Shown: one piece after another, positions 49,240-58,287 of the stretch
How the letters are laid out: every line of letters starts with the position of its first letter
How positions within the stretch are numbered: the first letter of the stretch is position 1
From: Candidatus Omnitrophota bacterium
GTDB taxonomy: Bacteria > Hinthialibacterota > Hinthialibacteria > Hinthialibacterales > JAKPRU01
Length of the DNA: 64,000 nt
Assembly: GCA_029570205.1 (NCBI GenBank)
Contig: JAKQSI010000034.1
Span: 54,716 to 118,715, forward strand
Direction: 5' to 3'
Program-made: the position numbers and the translations under genes
The notes under the pieces: generated by a model
Databases searched by the model: none
What the model was told of the DNA's origin: nothing
The model's input: the letters and a program-made list of their open reading frames with translations, nothing else

Positions 49240-49265
49240 CATCCCTCCTGAAGATGGAACAAGTC

Positions 49266-49293
49266 TTTGGACCGGACAGGTCTTTGCTATACT
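49266..49293 (+). promoter_or_regulatory. Promoter of the etf operon
   Basis: TTTGGA (49266-49271) and TATACT (49288-49293) are 16 bases apart, 38 bases before the etfB GTG. The -10 box is good and the -35 moderate. Confidence 0.45.
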
Positions 49294-49330
49294 CACCGTC
49301 TGTTGTTTAACAAAGGCAGGCATAAACATT

Positions 49331-50239
49331 GTGAGTTTGAATCTGATTGTACTCGCCAAACAGGTGCCGGATACGAAAAATGTAACCGGCGAAACCATGA
49401 AAGAAGACGGCACGGTCAACCGGCAGGCCCTTCCCGCCATTTTCAACCCGGATGATTTGTGCGCTCTGGAACTGGCCCTCAGCGTTCGGGACCTTTATGG
49501 GGGCACAGTGACTATTATGAGCATGGGACCTCCCCGCGCGATGGAGATCCTTCGGGATGCCCTGTGTCGCGGAGCCGACCGGGCCATTCTCCTCAGCGAT
49601 AAACTATTCGCCGCCGCCGATACACTGGCGACGTCTTATACACTCGCCAAGGCCATCAGAAAACTGGGCATGCCGGATATCGTCTTCTGCGGACGGCAGG
49701 CCATCGACGGCGACACCGCCCAGGTCGGCCCGCAACTCGCGGAAAAACTTCATGTCCCACAGGCCACGTATGTCAAGGAAGCGCGCCTGGAAGACGGACA
49801 TTTGCGCGTAACAAAGGATGTCGAGAACGGCTACGAAATTCTTCGAATTCCCATGCCTGCGCTCTTGACCGTCACAGCGGGCATTCAGCCCCGCCCCCCG
49901 GCGGTCAAACGCCTCCTGAAATACAAACGTGTGAAAACAATTTTTGACTTGCAATCGGAATTGAAAGAAAAATACCCCGATCTTTCTAAAGAAGAATTGG
50001 ACAGAAAGGTTGAGGAAGAGACCCGTGCGTTAGCCGAACGGGACCTGCTCATCCCCGTGTGGACAGCGGAGGACATCGGCGCAAACCCGGAGCGGATCGG
50101 TCTCAAAGGTTCCCCGACTCGTGTCAAAAAGGTGGAGGGTGTTATCCTGCGCGGTGGAGAAAGCAAGATCATTCCTGCAACCGAGGCGGGGATTGCCTCC
50201 CTGGTTCAGGAACTGAAAGCGGGTCATATCCTCAGCTGA
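49331..50239 (+). CDS. etfB: Electron transfer flavoprotein beta subunit
   Basis: 302 residues starting with GTG (SLNLIVLAKQVPDTKNVTGE). EtfB landmarks are LAKQVPDTKNV, the nucleotide-binding region FCGRQAIDGDTAQVGPQLAE, and the C-terminal recognition tail IGLKGSPTRVKKVEGV. It is longer than the usual 250-265 residues owing to an extra charged helical segment (SELKEKYPDLSKEELDRKVE, about 212-240). With EtfA it carries electrons from acyl-CoA dehydrogenase to the membrane or to another acceptor. EtfA follows after 13 bases. Confidence 0.92.
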   Translation: MSLNLIVLAKQVPDTKNVTGETMKEDGTVNRQALPAIFNPDDLCALELALSVRDLYGGTVTIMSMGPPRAMEILRDALCRGADRAILLSDKLFAAADTLATSYTLAKAIRKLGMPDIVFCGRQAIDGDTAQVGPQLAEKLHVPQATYVKEARLEDGHLRVTKDVENGYEILRIPMPALLTVTAGIQPRPPAVKRLLKYKRVKTIFDLQSELKEKYPDLSKEELDRKVEEETRALAERDLLIPVWTAEDIGANPERIGLKGSPTRVKKVEGVILRGGESKIIPATEAGIASLVQELKAGHILS

Positions 50240-50252
50240 GTTTGAAAGAATT

Positions 50253-51266
50253 ATGGCGGAAAACGAAGTCTGGATTTTTGCGGAACAGGAAGACGGCGTT
50301 CTGAACAGCGTTGCGCTCGAACTGACCGGCAAAGCGCGTCAACTCGCGGATGAACTCCGTACGAAAGTGGGCGCGGTGCTGCTCGGTTACCATTGCGAAG
50401 CGCTCGCGAAAGAGTTAGCCGCTCACGGCGCGGATACCATCTACCTCGCCGATCATCCGGCGCTCCGGTATTACCGGACGCTGCCTTATGCAAGGGTAAT
50501 TTGCGATCTGGTCCGGGAACACAGGCCGCAAATTGTGATTTACGGAGCAACGGTAGTCGGACGGGACCTTGCGCCCCGAATTGCTTCCGAACTGTGGACC
50601 GGTCTCACCGCCGATTGTACCGATCTCCAGATCGGCGATTACGACGATCCGTTCACCTCGCGGCATCATGATCAAATCCTTTACCAGATTCGTCCCGCGT
50701 TCGGCGGGAATGTCATTGCTACCATTGTCGGCCCAAACCACCGTCCCCAAATGGCTACCGTGCGGGAAGGTGTGATGAAATTGACTCCGGCGGACAATCA
50801 CCGTCCGTTTCAGACGATTCCCGTAACTCCGAGAATTACCGATGCCGAGGAAGTAGTCGAGATCATCGAACGGCATCGTACAGAGCGTGAGGTCGATCTC
50901 CGCAAGGCCCAGATTATCGTATCGGGCGGAGCCGGAGTGGGCAGCAAGGAAGGATTCGATCTGCTGAGAGAACTGGCGAATGTACTTGGCGGCGCGGTGG
51001 GTGCCAGCCGTGCGGCGGTGGATGCCGGTTACATTTCTAAAGCTCACCAGGTAGGCCAGACCGGCACGACCGTGAGACCGAGGCTGTATATCGCCTGCGG
51101 AATCAGCGGCGCCGTACAGCATCGGGCCGGAATGCAGGAATCCTCAAAAATTATCGCGATCAACACCAACCCGGATGCCCCCATCTTGAGCATGGCTCAT
51201 TACGCGATCATCGGCGACCTCAACCAGGTCATTCCCATGATGATTCGGGCGTACCGGGGACACTGA
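50253..51266 (+). CDS. etfA: Electron transfer flavoprotein alpha subunit
   Basis: 337 residues. The N-terminal domain contains VVIYGATVVGRDLAPRIASE-like sequence. The C-terminal FAD domain is clear: IVSGGAGVGSKEGFDLLREL, GASRAAVDAGYISKAHQVGQ, and ACGISGAVQHRAGMQ. There is no ferredoxin domain. It binds FAD and pairs with EtfB. The gene lies between etfB and acyl-CoA dehydrogenase with gaps of 13 and 33 bases. Confidence 0.94.
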   Translation: MAENEVWIFAEQEDGVLNSVALELTGKARQLADELRTKVGAVLLGYHCEALAKELAAHGADTIYLADHPALRYYRTLPYARVICDLVREHRPQIVIYGATVVGRDLAPRIASELWTGLTADCTDLQIGDYDDPFTSRHHDQILYQIRPAFGGNVIATIVGPNHRPQMATVREGVMKLTPADNHRPFQTIPVTPRITDAEEVVEIIERHRTEREVDLRKAQIIVSGGAGVGSKEGFDLLRELANVLGGAVGASRAAVDAGYISKAHQVGQTGTTVRPRLYIACGISGAVQHRAGMQESSKIIAINTNPDAPILSMAHYAIIGDLNQVIPMMIRAYRGH

Positions 51267-51299
51267 CAGACTGTTTTTCAGCAACAGGAATTCATTGTT

Positions 51300-53021
51300 A
51301 TGGCGAATTTTTTCAAAGACAATCCCGATATCGATTTTCACCTGACTTATGGCGACTGGGACGAAGTGATTCGGCTGAAAGAAGCCGATTTCTCCGATGC
51401 GGGTATCTACCCCGATGCGCCGTTCGATACGCAGGATGCCATCGACGGCTACCGGCATGTATTGGATCTTGTCGGAGAAATCGCGGGCGAACAAATCGCT
51501 CCCCGGTCAACCGATGTAGACGAAGAAGGCTCTGTGCTGGAGGGCGGCAAAGTTCGCTATGCGGCAGGGATTCAGGCCGCAATCCGCGAACTCTCTCAGG
51601 CCGACCTGATGGGGATTACTCTCCCTCGTCGGTACGGCGGTCTCAACATGCCGACGTTTGTCTACAACCTGGCAATTGAGATGATTTCCCAGGGCGACGC
51701 CAGTTTGATGACTATTTTCGGCTTGCAGGATATTGCGGAAACAATTTACGAATTTGCATCGGACGAAATTAAAGACCATTACTTGCCGAAGTTCTGTACC
51801 GGCGAGGTTACCGGAGCCATGGTGTTGACCGAGCCGGATGCCGGGTCCGATTTGCAGGCGGTGACCCTTCGCGCGCACGAAGACGCGGAGCACGGCTGTT
51901 GGCGATTGAACGGGGTTAAACGGTTTATCAGTAACGGTTGCGGGCATGTTCTGCTGGTCCTGGCCCGCAGCGAACCGGGAAGCGCGGGCGCTCGAGGATT
52001 GAGCCTGTTCGTCTGCGAACAAGGCCCCACCGTCAAAATCCGGCGACTGGAAAAAAAACTGGGCATTCGCGGGTCCCCGACCTGTGAAATCCAATTCATA
52101 AACACCCCCGCCCAATTGATCGGACAACGAAAACGCGGGTTGACTCAATATGTCATGGCGCTGATGAACGGCGCTCGAATCGGTATCGCCGGACAAGCCG
52201 TGGGAATTGCCCAAGCGGCCTGCAATGCCGCAAAGAGTTTCGCCGATGCCCGGGAACAGTTCGGCAAAAAAATCAGGGATATTCCGCCCGTTCGGAATAT
52301 GCTTGCCGAAATGAACACCCAGATCGAGGCGGCCCGCGCCCTCAATATGCGCACGGCGGTTGAGGTAGATCTGGACCGTTACCTGGGCGACCAACTCGAA
52401 TCCGGAAAGATTACCGAGCGGGAACGTCTCAATGAACTGAAGACGCGACACACCCACGCCAAACGGTGCGCCGCCATGCTCACTCCCATGTCGAAACTGT
52501 TCGCTACAGAAATGTGCCAATATGTGACGACTACGGCTATCCAGGTACACGGCGGAAGCGGCTACATGAAAGACTACCCGGTCGAACGCTACTTCCGGGA
52601 TGCGCGCATTACAAATATCTACGAAGGAACCAGTGAACTCCAGGTGGTGGCGGCCATCCTGGGGGTCACAAGCGGAACCTTGATGAAGTTCCTTTCCGAT
52701 TTGGATAGGCCCGTGGATGGCCAGGTCGATCCGGATCTCCTGGACGCACTCCGGGAACATGTAAGAAAAATGGAAAAGACCATCGGGGAATACAATCAAC
52801 AGGATGAGGCATTCCGGCAGCTTTATGCGCGTGACCTGGTCGATACCGCCATGGAGATCATTGTCTCTTACCTGTTCCTGAATGCATCCCGTTACACCGA
52901 TCACAAAAAAGTCATCGCGCGGCGATATATTACACAAGTTCTTCCGAAAATTCGGATGCGACTCGAACGCATCGCCATCGGGGAACGATCCACACTCGAT
53001 CTGTTCGAGCAGGTCATTTGA
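51300..53021 (+). CDS. Acyl-CoA dehydrogenase
   Basis: 573 residues, longer than the 380-residue short-chain type, with an extra C-terminal helical domain of about 120 residues. Motifs are GAMVLTEPDAGSDLQAVTLR (substrate/FAD region), GNGVKRFISNG-like INGCGH segment, and YMKDYPVERYFRDARITNIY near the FAD site. It oxidises an acyl-CoA at the alpha-beta bond and passes electrons to the co-encoded EtfAB. The acyl substrate cannot be told. No thiolase or hydratase is adjacent. A REP-like hairpin follows. Confidence 0.93.
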   Translation: MANFFKDNPDIDFHLTYGDWDEVIRLKEADFSDAGIYPDAPFDTQDAIDGYRHVLDLVGEIAGEQIAPRSTDVDEEGSVLEGGKVRYAAGIQAAIRELSQADLMGITLPRRYGGLNMPTFVYNLAIEMISQGDASLMTIFGLQDIAETIYEFASDEIKDHYLPKFCTGEVTGAMVLTEPDAGSDLQAVTLRAHEDAEHGCWRLNGVKRFISNGCGHVLLVLARSEPGSAGARGLSLFVCEQGPTVKIRRLEKKLGIRGSPTCEIQFINTPAQLIGQRKRGLTQYVMALMNGARIGIAGQAVGIAQAACNAAKSFADAREQFGKKIRDIPPVRNMLAEMNTQIEAARALNMRTAVEVDLDRYLGDQLESGKITERERLNELKTRHTHAKRCAAMLTPMSKLFATEMCQYVTTTAIQVHGGSGYMKDYPVERYFRDARITNIYEGTSELQVVAAILGVTSGTLMKFLSDLDRPVDGQVDPDLLDALREHVRKMEKTIGEYNQQDEAFRQLYARDLVDTAMEIIVSYLFLNASRYTDHKKVIARRYITQVLPKIRMRLERIAIGERSTLDLFEQVI

Positions 53022-53086
53022 CGTTACCAATCACAGCCCGGAATAACGGATGTCGGGGCAATTCACCAATTGCCTCTGCACCTACT

Positions 53087-53130
53087 CTTCTCCCTCTCCC
53101 TCCGGGAGAGGATTGCGGTGAGGGATTCTT
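53087..53130. repeat. REP-like C/T-rich hairpin element, copy 3
   Basis: CTCTCCC-TCC-GGGAGAG (53094-53110) is a perfect seven-base hairpin, followed by GATTGCGGTGAGGGATTCTTTT. It matches the other two copies in layout and is the cleanest of the three. The T-run may let it end the etf transcript. Confidence 0.6.
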
Positions 53131-53191
53131 TTGCATAGCCTGTGTTCTTCAATCCCCCGCTCCATTCTCTTATTCATCCTTCTGTCTCCGT

Positions 53192-55453
53192 CTATTTCAA
53201 CTCCGGCCTCGGCGGCCCGTCATACGGCGTGGCGCCGAGCCGGACATTTCTTCTCTCTACCGTCAGCAAAGCCGGATCGGCCACAGTCGGTGCAGTAATC
53301 ATCCCGTAATACCGTGCCATCCAGTACGCGTGAATCCACCCGGACGGATCCTCTACGCAACGTCCGCCGGTTCCTCCATCCAACGCCAGCGTCGATTCTG
53401 CCCAACGCAGCGGGCCGCGTTCACGCGGGGAAATCGCCTTCACACCACCGGAATATGCAACATAGCCTTTCGGGGTAAACAAGTCATCCCGATTGGAGTT
53501 CCGGTACGTATATTCGATCAAATCCAGCGGCCATTCTCGCAAGTGTTGAACGGCCTGTTTCAGCTCACAGTCGTTTCCGGTAACGACCCCGTAGATCATA
53601 TTGAACCACGGATTCTGTTCAAGGCGCTCTACTTCCCAGCTGCGTTCGAGACTTCGACGGTAAATCGAGAGCAGAATCGGATCCGTTTCATAGTGCAGAA
53701 TCGGGAAATAGACATAAAAAGCCAGCTCATCATCCGAATGGAAAATAAAGTCCGGCGGAAAAACTAACTTCTGCCGAATCACTTCCTTGGGGTATTCCAG
53801 TTTCTGTAACTCCTCGTAGGCTTTCAGGAACTTTTCATTTCCGGTCATCGCGTAGGCGGTACATATAAAGGAAAGCACTTCCAGACCGTTCAATCCGCGT
53901 GCATAAAATCCGATCGGCCTCTGGAGATACTCCGGGTCCCATCGGCCCCAACGGGTCGGTTTTCCATCCAGGTCCATCAGAACCCAACCGTTGTCGATGA
54001 TGTGGGAGGCAATCCGCGCAAGATGTTCTTCGGCGCGCTCCTTTTCTTTTCCTTCAGCGGCGACATCATGGAAAACGGACACGGAATAGAAATGCGCGTC
54101 AATCTCGTCGCTGGAGGTATCGCTTTTCCACTCCCACACACCGTCCGGCGTGTCATGCCATTCCGCCGGGAATCCGCCGGAACCGTGTTGTGCCTGGTGC
54201 CCTTTTTCCCCTTTCGCCCAGACCGCGCGGGCCGGGTAACCGTCAATCGGAGTGATTTCCTCCAGCCATTTCATCGCATGAAATGAGTTGATAGCCTCTT
54301 TTCTGGCGTCTTCATCCCCGGTGACTGCATACTTGAAAGACATCGCCGCAAGATAATGCGCGGTCCATCCGCCGTCATTGTCGCTGATCTCTCTCACCCA
54401 GCCGCCTTTATCTTCTTCGTAAAGTAATTTATGTACGAATCCGAGCCGCTTCATTCCCCACTCGTCCAGATGGCGTTCATAGAACGCGGCCTTTTTCTGA
54501 AGCGTGTAGGGTACATATTCGATGATCCCCAGTCCGCCGTCCGTTGCGATATACACGTGATTCCCGCTGCACGCGATTGCACGGACCGAATTGTTCGGTA
54601 GCCAACGGTCCGCTGCGAAGTAGTGAAACTCTCCCGTTTCGGTCATTCGGATGGCTCCCCGCGATGTGCCGATCCACAGGTCCTTGTCGGATACGCTCAG
54701 GCAGGTTGTGTCTTCCACACATAAACCATCTTTACCCCGAATTTGGGTCATTGCCATTCCGCGGAGGACGGCCAACCCCCGCGCAGTGGCCACAAAGAGG
54801 CGGCTTCCCAATGCGCGCAGGTCGCGTGTTTCCGGACACGGCAGATCCCCCCAGTCGATGACCTCCTCGAATTCGTACTTCCCTCCGTCGAAAATCCCCA
54901 GGCGACCGACCCCCAGCACATAAATCGCTCCGCCGTATGATTCAACGGACTGAATAGCCATCGGACAATTCTCGGCGTTCTCCAAAGGAACCAACTTGTC
55001 GCCTTCAACCCGATAAAGCGCTCCTTCCCCGGCCACAATCACTCCGCCGGAATGCACACAGAGATCTCGATATCCTCCCTCGCCGACCCGTTTCCAACCG
55101 CGCGAATCAAGGCGATAAAACCCCTGATCCGTAATCGCCCAAAGGTCATTCGCCAACACCCTCAGCCGACGGACCGGCTCACGCAGTTCCGCGATCGGCG
55201 AGAGCGATTCCTCTTCAAGCACCCTCAGACCATCCTCGCATCCGGCGTACACACGGTTTTGATACGCCGCTACCGCCAGAACCGGACTATCCGTTTCGAC
55301 TTTCTTTCCCACTTCCTGGAGAAAAACCTCATCCGCAACCGGCTCCCAGAGTCGGCTCTGATTGCGCGTCGATCCGATCTCCGCCGATTGGGCCGCATTC
55401 CATACCAGACCGACAAGGAGTATTGCCCACGCAGAAACGTCTTTCCGAAACAT
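53192..55453 (-). CDS. Secreted beta-propeller plus helical-barrel protein
   Basis: 753 residues with a signal peptide (WAILLVGLVWNAAQSAE). The first 330 residues are propeller blades of the ligand-binding/two-component-propeller type: NRVYAGCEDGLRVLEEES, DLWAITDQGFYRLDSRGW, DLWIGTSRGAIRMTETG, HVYIATDGGLGIIEYV. From about 345 a helical domain follows (DNDGGWTAHYLAAMSFKYAV ... YARGLNGLEVLSFICTAYAM) resembling an (alpha/alpha) barrel of glycan-acting enzymes. No catalytic residues can be named. It may bind and process a polysaccharide outside the cell. The divergent secreted cluster begins at 55.68 kb. Confidence 0.6.
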   Translation of the reverse strand: MFRKDVSAWAILLVGLVWNAAQSAEIGSTRNQSRLWEPVADEVFLQEVGKKVETDSPVLAVAAYQNRVYAGCEDGLRVLEEESLSPIAELREPVRRLRVLANDLWAITDQGFYRLDSRGWKRVGEGGYRDLCVHSGGVIVAGEGALYRVEGDKLVPLENAENCPMAIQSVESYGGAIYVLGVGRLGIFDGGKYEFEEVIDWGDLPCPETRDLRALGSRLFVATARGLAVLRGMAMTQIRGKDGLCVEDTTCLSVSDKDLWIGTSRGAIRMTETGEFHYFAADRWLPNNSVRAIACSGNHVYIATDGGLGIIEYVPYTLQKKAAFYERHLDEWGMKRLGFVHKLLYEEDKGGWVREISDNDGGWTAHYLAAMSFKYAVTGDEDARKEAINSFHAMKWLEEITPIDGYPARAVWAKGEKGHQAQHGSGGFPAEWHDTPDGVWEWKSDTSSDEIDAHFYSVSVFHDVAAEGKEKERAEEHLARIASHIIDNGWVLMDLDGKPTRWGRWDPEYLQRPIGFYARGLNGLEVLSFICTAYAMTGNEKFLKAYEELQKLEYPKEVIRQKLVFPPDFIFHSDDELAFYVYFPILHYETDPILLSIYRRSLERSWEVERLEQNPWFNMIYGVVTGNDCELKQAVQHLREWPLDLIEYTYRNSNRDDLFTPKGYVAYSGGVKAISPRERGPLRWAESTLALDGGTGGRCVEDPSGWIHAYWMARYYGMITAPTVADPALLTVERRNVRLGATPYDGPPRPELK

Positions 55454-55681
55454 TTCAAAGACCTCCGTTGGCTGCGATGAATCTCGATTGAGAAGTCAAT
55501 CCATCTGATTTATGAAAGCCTAGTGTAACTCACCTTCCGCCCGCCGTACAGCATCGACACAAGGCTTGCTTGCCGATCGTTTCACGACGCAATAGAATAC
55601 CCGTGTCGTTGCTTCATCCTGGCGGACCGCCCGCCGGCACTTTCTGGTTCCCACGAAGACGTTAAGAAACGAGTGGCGCCG

Positions 55682-56542
55682 ATGGTAATCCTCAAAAAAA
55701 CACGAGCGGACTTTTTCGGAAGCGCCATTTTTCTCCTGGTTTTTCCGTTCCTCGCAATGGCGTTTGACCTGAGTGGGCTGAAAGGAGAGGTAGTCTTTTC
55801 GAGCAATCGGTCAGGCTCGTGGTGTATATGGATGATGCAGGCAAACGGCTCCGAGGTTCGGCAGATTACAAAGACGGAAGCGGACACAATGGACGTCGAT
55901 CCGCGTTTCAGCCCGAATGCCGAGTGGATTCTGTTCAGTTCCACACGAGGCGGAAAAACCGGAATCTGGAAAATGCGCAGCGATGGTTCTCAACCGGAAC
56001 GGATCTGCAACGGAGATCAGGCTGAATGGTCGCCGGATGGAACCAGGATCGCTTTTCGACGTGACGAGAAAATATGGATTCGTGACCTGTCTCAGAATAC
56101 GGAAAAGGCAATCAGCCCGGCGGATTGGCCACACTGTTCCGGGCCTTCCTGGAGTCCCGATGGTACACGAATCGCCTTCGCGTGTCGTTGGGATGCCGGT
56201 AACACCTTGTTTTCTGTCGATGCCCAGGGCGGAGAACCTGTAAAACTCTACGATAACAATGGAGCGTGCGAACCGCATTGGTCCCCGGACGGGACACGTC
56301 TTGTATACGAAACCGAGACCCATCTGTACACAATCCGGCCGGATGGGACCGCCAATCGACCTCTCACGTACTACGGCGGCGTCCAGCGCTACGGACGATG
56401 GAGTCCCAACGGCGACTACATTATCTATTGCCAGGGCGTGACGGAGAACGGGCCATGGGAAATCTATATAGTGCCCTCGAAGGGCGGAACACCGGTGCAA
56501 CTGACATCCGGCCGCTCCGACCTGAATCCGGATTGGAAATAA
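55682..56542 (+). CDS. Secreted TolB-like PD40 beta-propeller
   Basis: 286 residues from the ATG at 55682 (a GTG at 55673 is in frame). A signal peptide (GSAIFLLVFPFLAMAFDLSG) is followed by about six PD40 blades: VDPRFSPNAEWILFSSTRGG, QAEWSPDGTRIAFRRDEKIW, GPSWSPDGTRIAFACRW, EPHWSPDGTRLVYETETH, GRWSPNGDYIIYCQGV. TolB-like propellers bind peptides or glycans in the periplasm; no Tol-Pal partner is near. It is the first of five same-strand secreted genes with short gaps, so probably one operon. Confidence 0.78.
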   Translation: MVILKKTRADFFGSAIFLLVFPFLAMAFDLSGLKGEVVFSSNRSGSWCIWMMQANGSEVRQITKTEADTMDVDPRFSPNAEWILFSSTRGGKTGIWKMRSDGSQPERICNGDQAEWSPDGTRIAFRRDEKIWIRDLSQNTEKAISPADWPHCSGPSWSPDGTRIAFACRWDAGNTLFSVDAQGGEPVKLYDNNGACEPHWSPDGTRLVYETETHLYTIRPDGTANRPLTYYGGVQRYGRWSPNGDYIIYCQGVTENGPWEIYIVPSKGGTPVQLTSGRSDLNPDWK

Positions 56543-56570
56543 TTCCATTACCACCAGCGAGTGTTGTCCT

Positions 56571-58238
56571 ATGCTTTCCAGATATGTCTGTCCACTTCGC
56601 AGCATGATTTTATTAGCCGTTATCCTGACGAGTTTTCCTGACTCAGCGAAGGCGGCAACAGTAAACGAGTTGATTGCTGAGAAGGGTGCCATTTTCCCTT
56701 ACATTCTGGATACTGTCACCCCGATTCCCGAATCTCCCTCCCCCGATATTTTGATAAATAAAGACGGATGGTTCCTTGTCCCAGAAGACACTACGGAATA
56801 TTCATTTCGGGGAGATACGATTATTCTGAATGATCGGATTCTGATATGGATCAGAAAGAACGGCTCCGAATCGGATATCTATTCCCTTCTCGAAAGCGGC
56901 CCGGCATTTCGTGCCTGCGTCACGCCGACCCCCGCCACAGGTTCCCCCGCCGTGATAGACAGTATCCGAATCGTTGAGAACAACCCCGGTGCGGTAGAAA
57001 TCGCGATTGATTTTGTTGCAGAACAGCATACGAACACCCTCGCCCTTCGCCTCATTCCGGCAAGTTCGATTGTCGAACTGATCGGAATGGAGAATGCGAA
57101 TAGTATTTCGATCCGCAATAACTGGGAATATGTGGTGGTCCCGAATTGTTTTGCGGATGATATGGTATTCGGCGGCAGTCCAGTGGAGACGAATTCAGTC
57201 TTTTTGCCCTCGGAACAATTTCTGTTAGCGATGGCTGACGGTGGGGACTCGATTCTGATGACGGTGTGGGATTCGCCCGGACAGATCGCGAAAGCTGTAT
57301 TTTCCGGTCAACCGCCGCGATCCCTTCCGGAGGCTCTTGAACTGGGTATAAAAGCATCCGCAAAGATATGGCTAGCCTTCCTGGAGACTCCCGGAATCTG
57401 GTCGGCACGTTCCTCGCCTCACGAGAATTCGAAACAAGACTCCGCACGCTTCTCTCCTCCTTTTTCCGCCAAGTGGCGCGTCAATCTACTGAAGGATGGT
57501 GGCTTTGCGACTTCCTGTACTAACGAATCGGGCGTTTGTTCCAGGTCAACACGCGGATCAGTTTTGCTCTATCCGATCGACCGGACAAAAGACACACCAA
57601 TTACGCAGTTTTGCCCTGTTGACATTCTGCGGAATACACTCGGCGTTGGACCGTGTCAATATGTCCTGGATTCCGAACAAATTGCTGTGGAGGATTACCC
57701 GACTCCTGACCGTGTTGCCGACTGGATCGAAAGCCTGGTTGCAAAGAATCGTCAATCTCGATACGCGGAACAAATCCGCGACAAATGTACGGATATGCTT
57801 GCATTATTGTCGGAAACCCGCTCGCGGGCCGACACATATCGTCGATCCGCCCGGGAAATCGCCGCAATCTGTAAGACAGCAGAACAACAGAACCCTGATA
57901 CGGCGCAGTTAGTTCAGAGAATCCGAATGACTATGGAAACGATGGAATCCGACATCGCGCGGCGGACAGCGGATTCCGCCGGCCGGGAATCCATGGAAAC
58001 ACTGTGTGCCCGGATCTCCACGCTGATCGCTAAACCGGACGGCGGAGCTGAAATTAGCGCAGTCTGCTTGAAAATCCGATCTATCGGTGCTGTTGACGAC
58101 TACACTTTATCCAAATGCCGTATATCTGTTCGGTGGGTCGATTGCCTGTGCCGTATGGGGATGGAACAGACGCCGGATCACTCAGAGATTTATCGGGAGA
58201 TTCAGAAAATGCTGCATCAATTCCGTGTGAATGAATAG
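56571..58238 (+). CDS. Secreted protein of unrecognised family, paralogue A
   Basis: 555 residues with a signal peptide (SMILLAVILTSFPDSAKAAT). I do not recognise the family. The N-terminal 300 residues look like a large beta domain (NCFADDMVFGGSPVETNS ... LPSEQFLLAMADGGDSILMT). After a short middle part comes GSVLLYPIDRTKDTPITQFC and ILRNTLGVGPCQYVLD, then a helical, partly coiled-coil tail with several cysteines. The next gene carries the same motifs in the same order and is clearly its paralogue, but has about 60 extra residues in the middle. Its end overlaps the beginning of that open frame by eight bases. Confidence 0.65.
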   Translation: MLSRYVCPLRSMILLAVILTSFPDSAKAATVNELIAEKGAIFPYILDTVTPIPESPSPDILINKDGWFLVPEDTTEYSFRGDTIILNDRILIWIRKNGSESDIYSLLESGPAFRACVTPTPATGSPAVIDSIRIVENNPGAVEIAIDFVAEQHTNTLALRLIPASSIVELIGMENANSISIRNNWEYVVVPNCFADDMVFGGSPVETNSVFLPSEQFLLAMADGGDSILMTVWDSPGQIAKAVFSGQPPRSLPEALELGIKASAKIWLAFLETPGIWSARSSPHENSKQDSARFSPPFSAKWRVNLLKDGGFATSCTNESGVCSRSTRGSVLLYPIDRTKDTPITQFCPVDILRNTLGVGPCQYVLDSEQIAVEDYPTPDRVADWIESLVAKNRQSRYAEQIRDKCTDMLALLSETRSRADTYRRSAREIAAICKTAEQQNPDTAQLVQRIRMTMETMESDIARRTADSAGRESMETLCARISTLIAKPDGGAEISAVCLKIRSIGAVDDYTLSKCRISVRWVDCLCRMGMEQTPDHSEIYREIQKMLHQFRVNE

Positions 58239-58287
58239 CGGAGATGTATCAGTCCGTTTAACACAGGCCAAGGAGGCTGCCTACAGA

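Noticed and set aside
51507..53030. 507-codon minus-strand open frame opposite the acyl-CoA dehydrogenase
   Set aside because: Shadow frame; the dehydrogenase on the plus strand is unambiguous.
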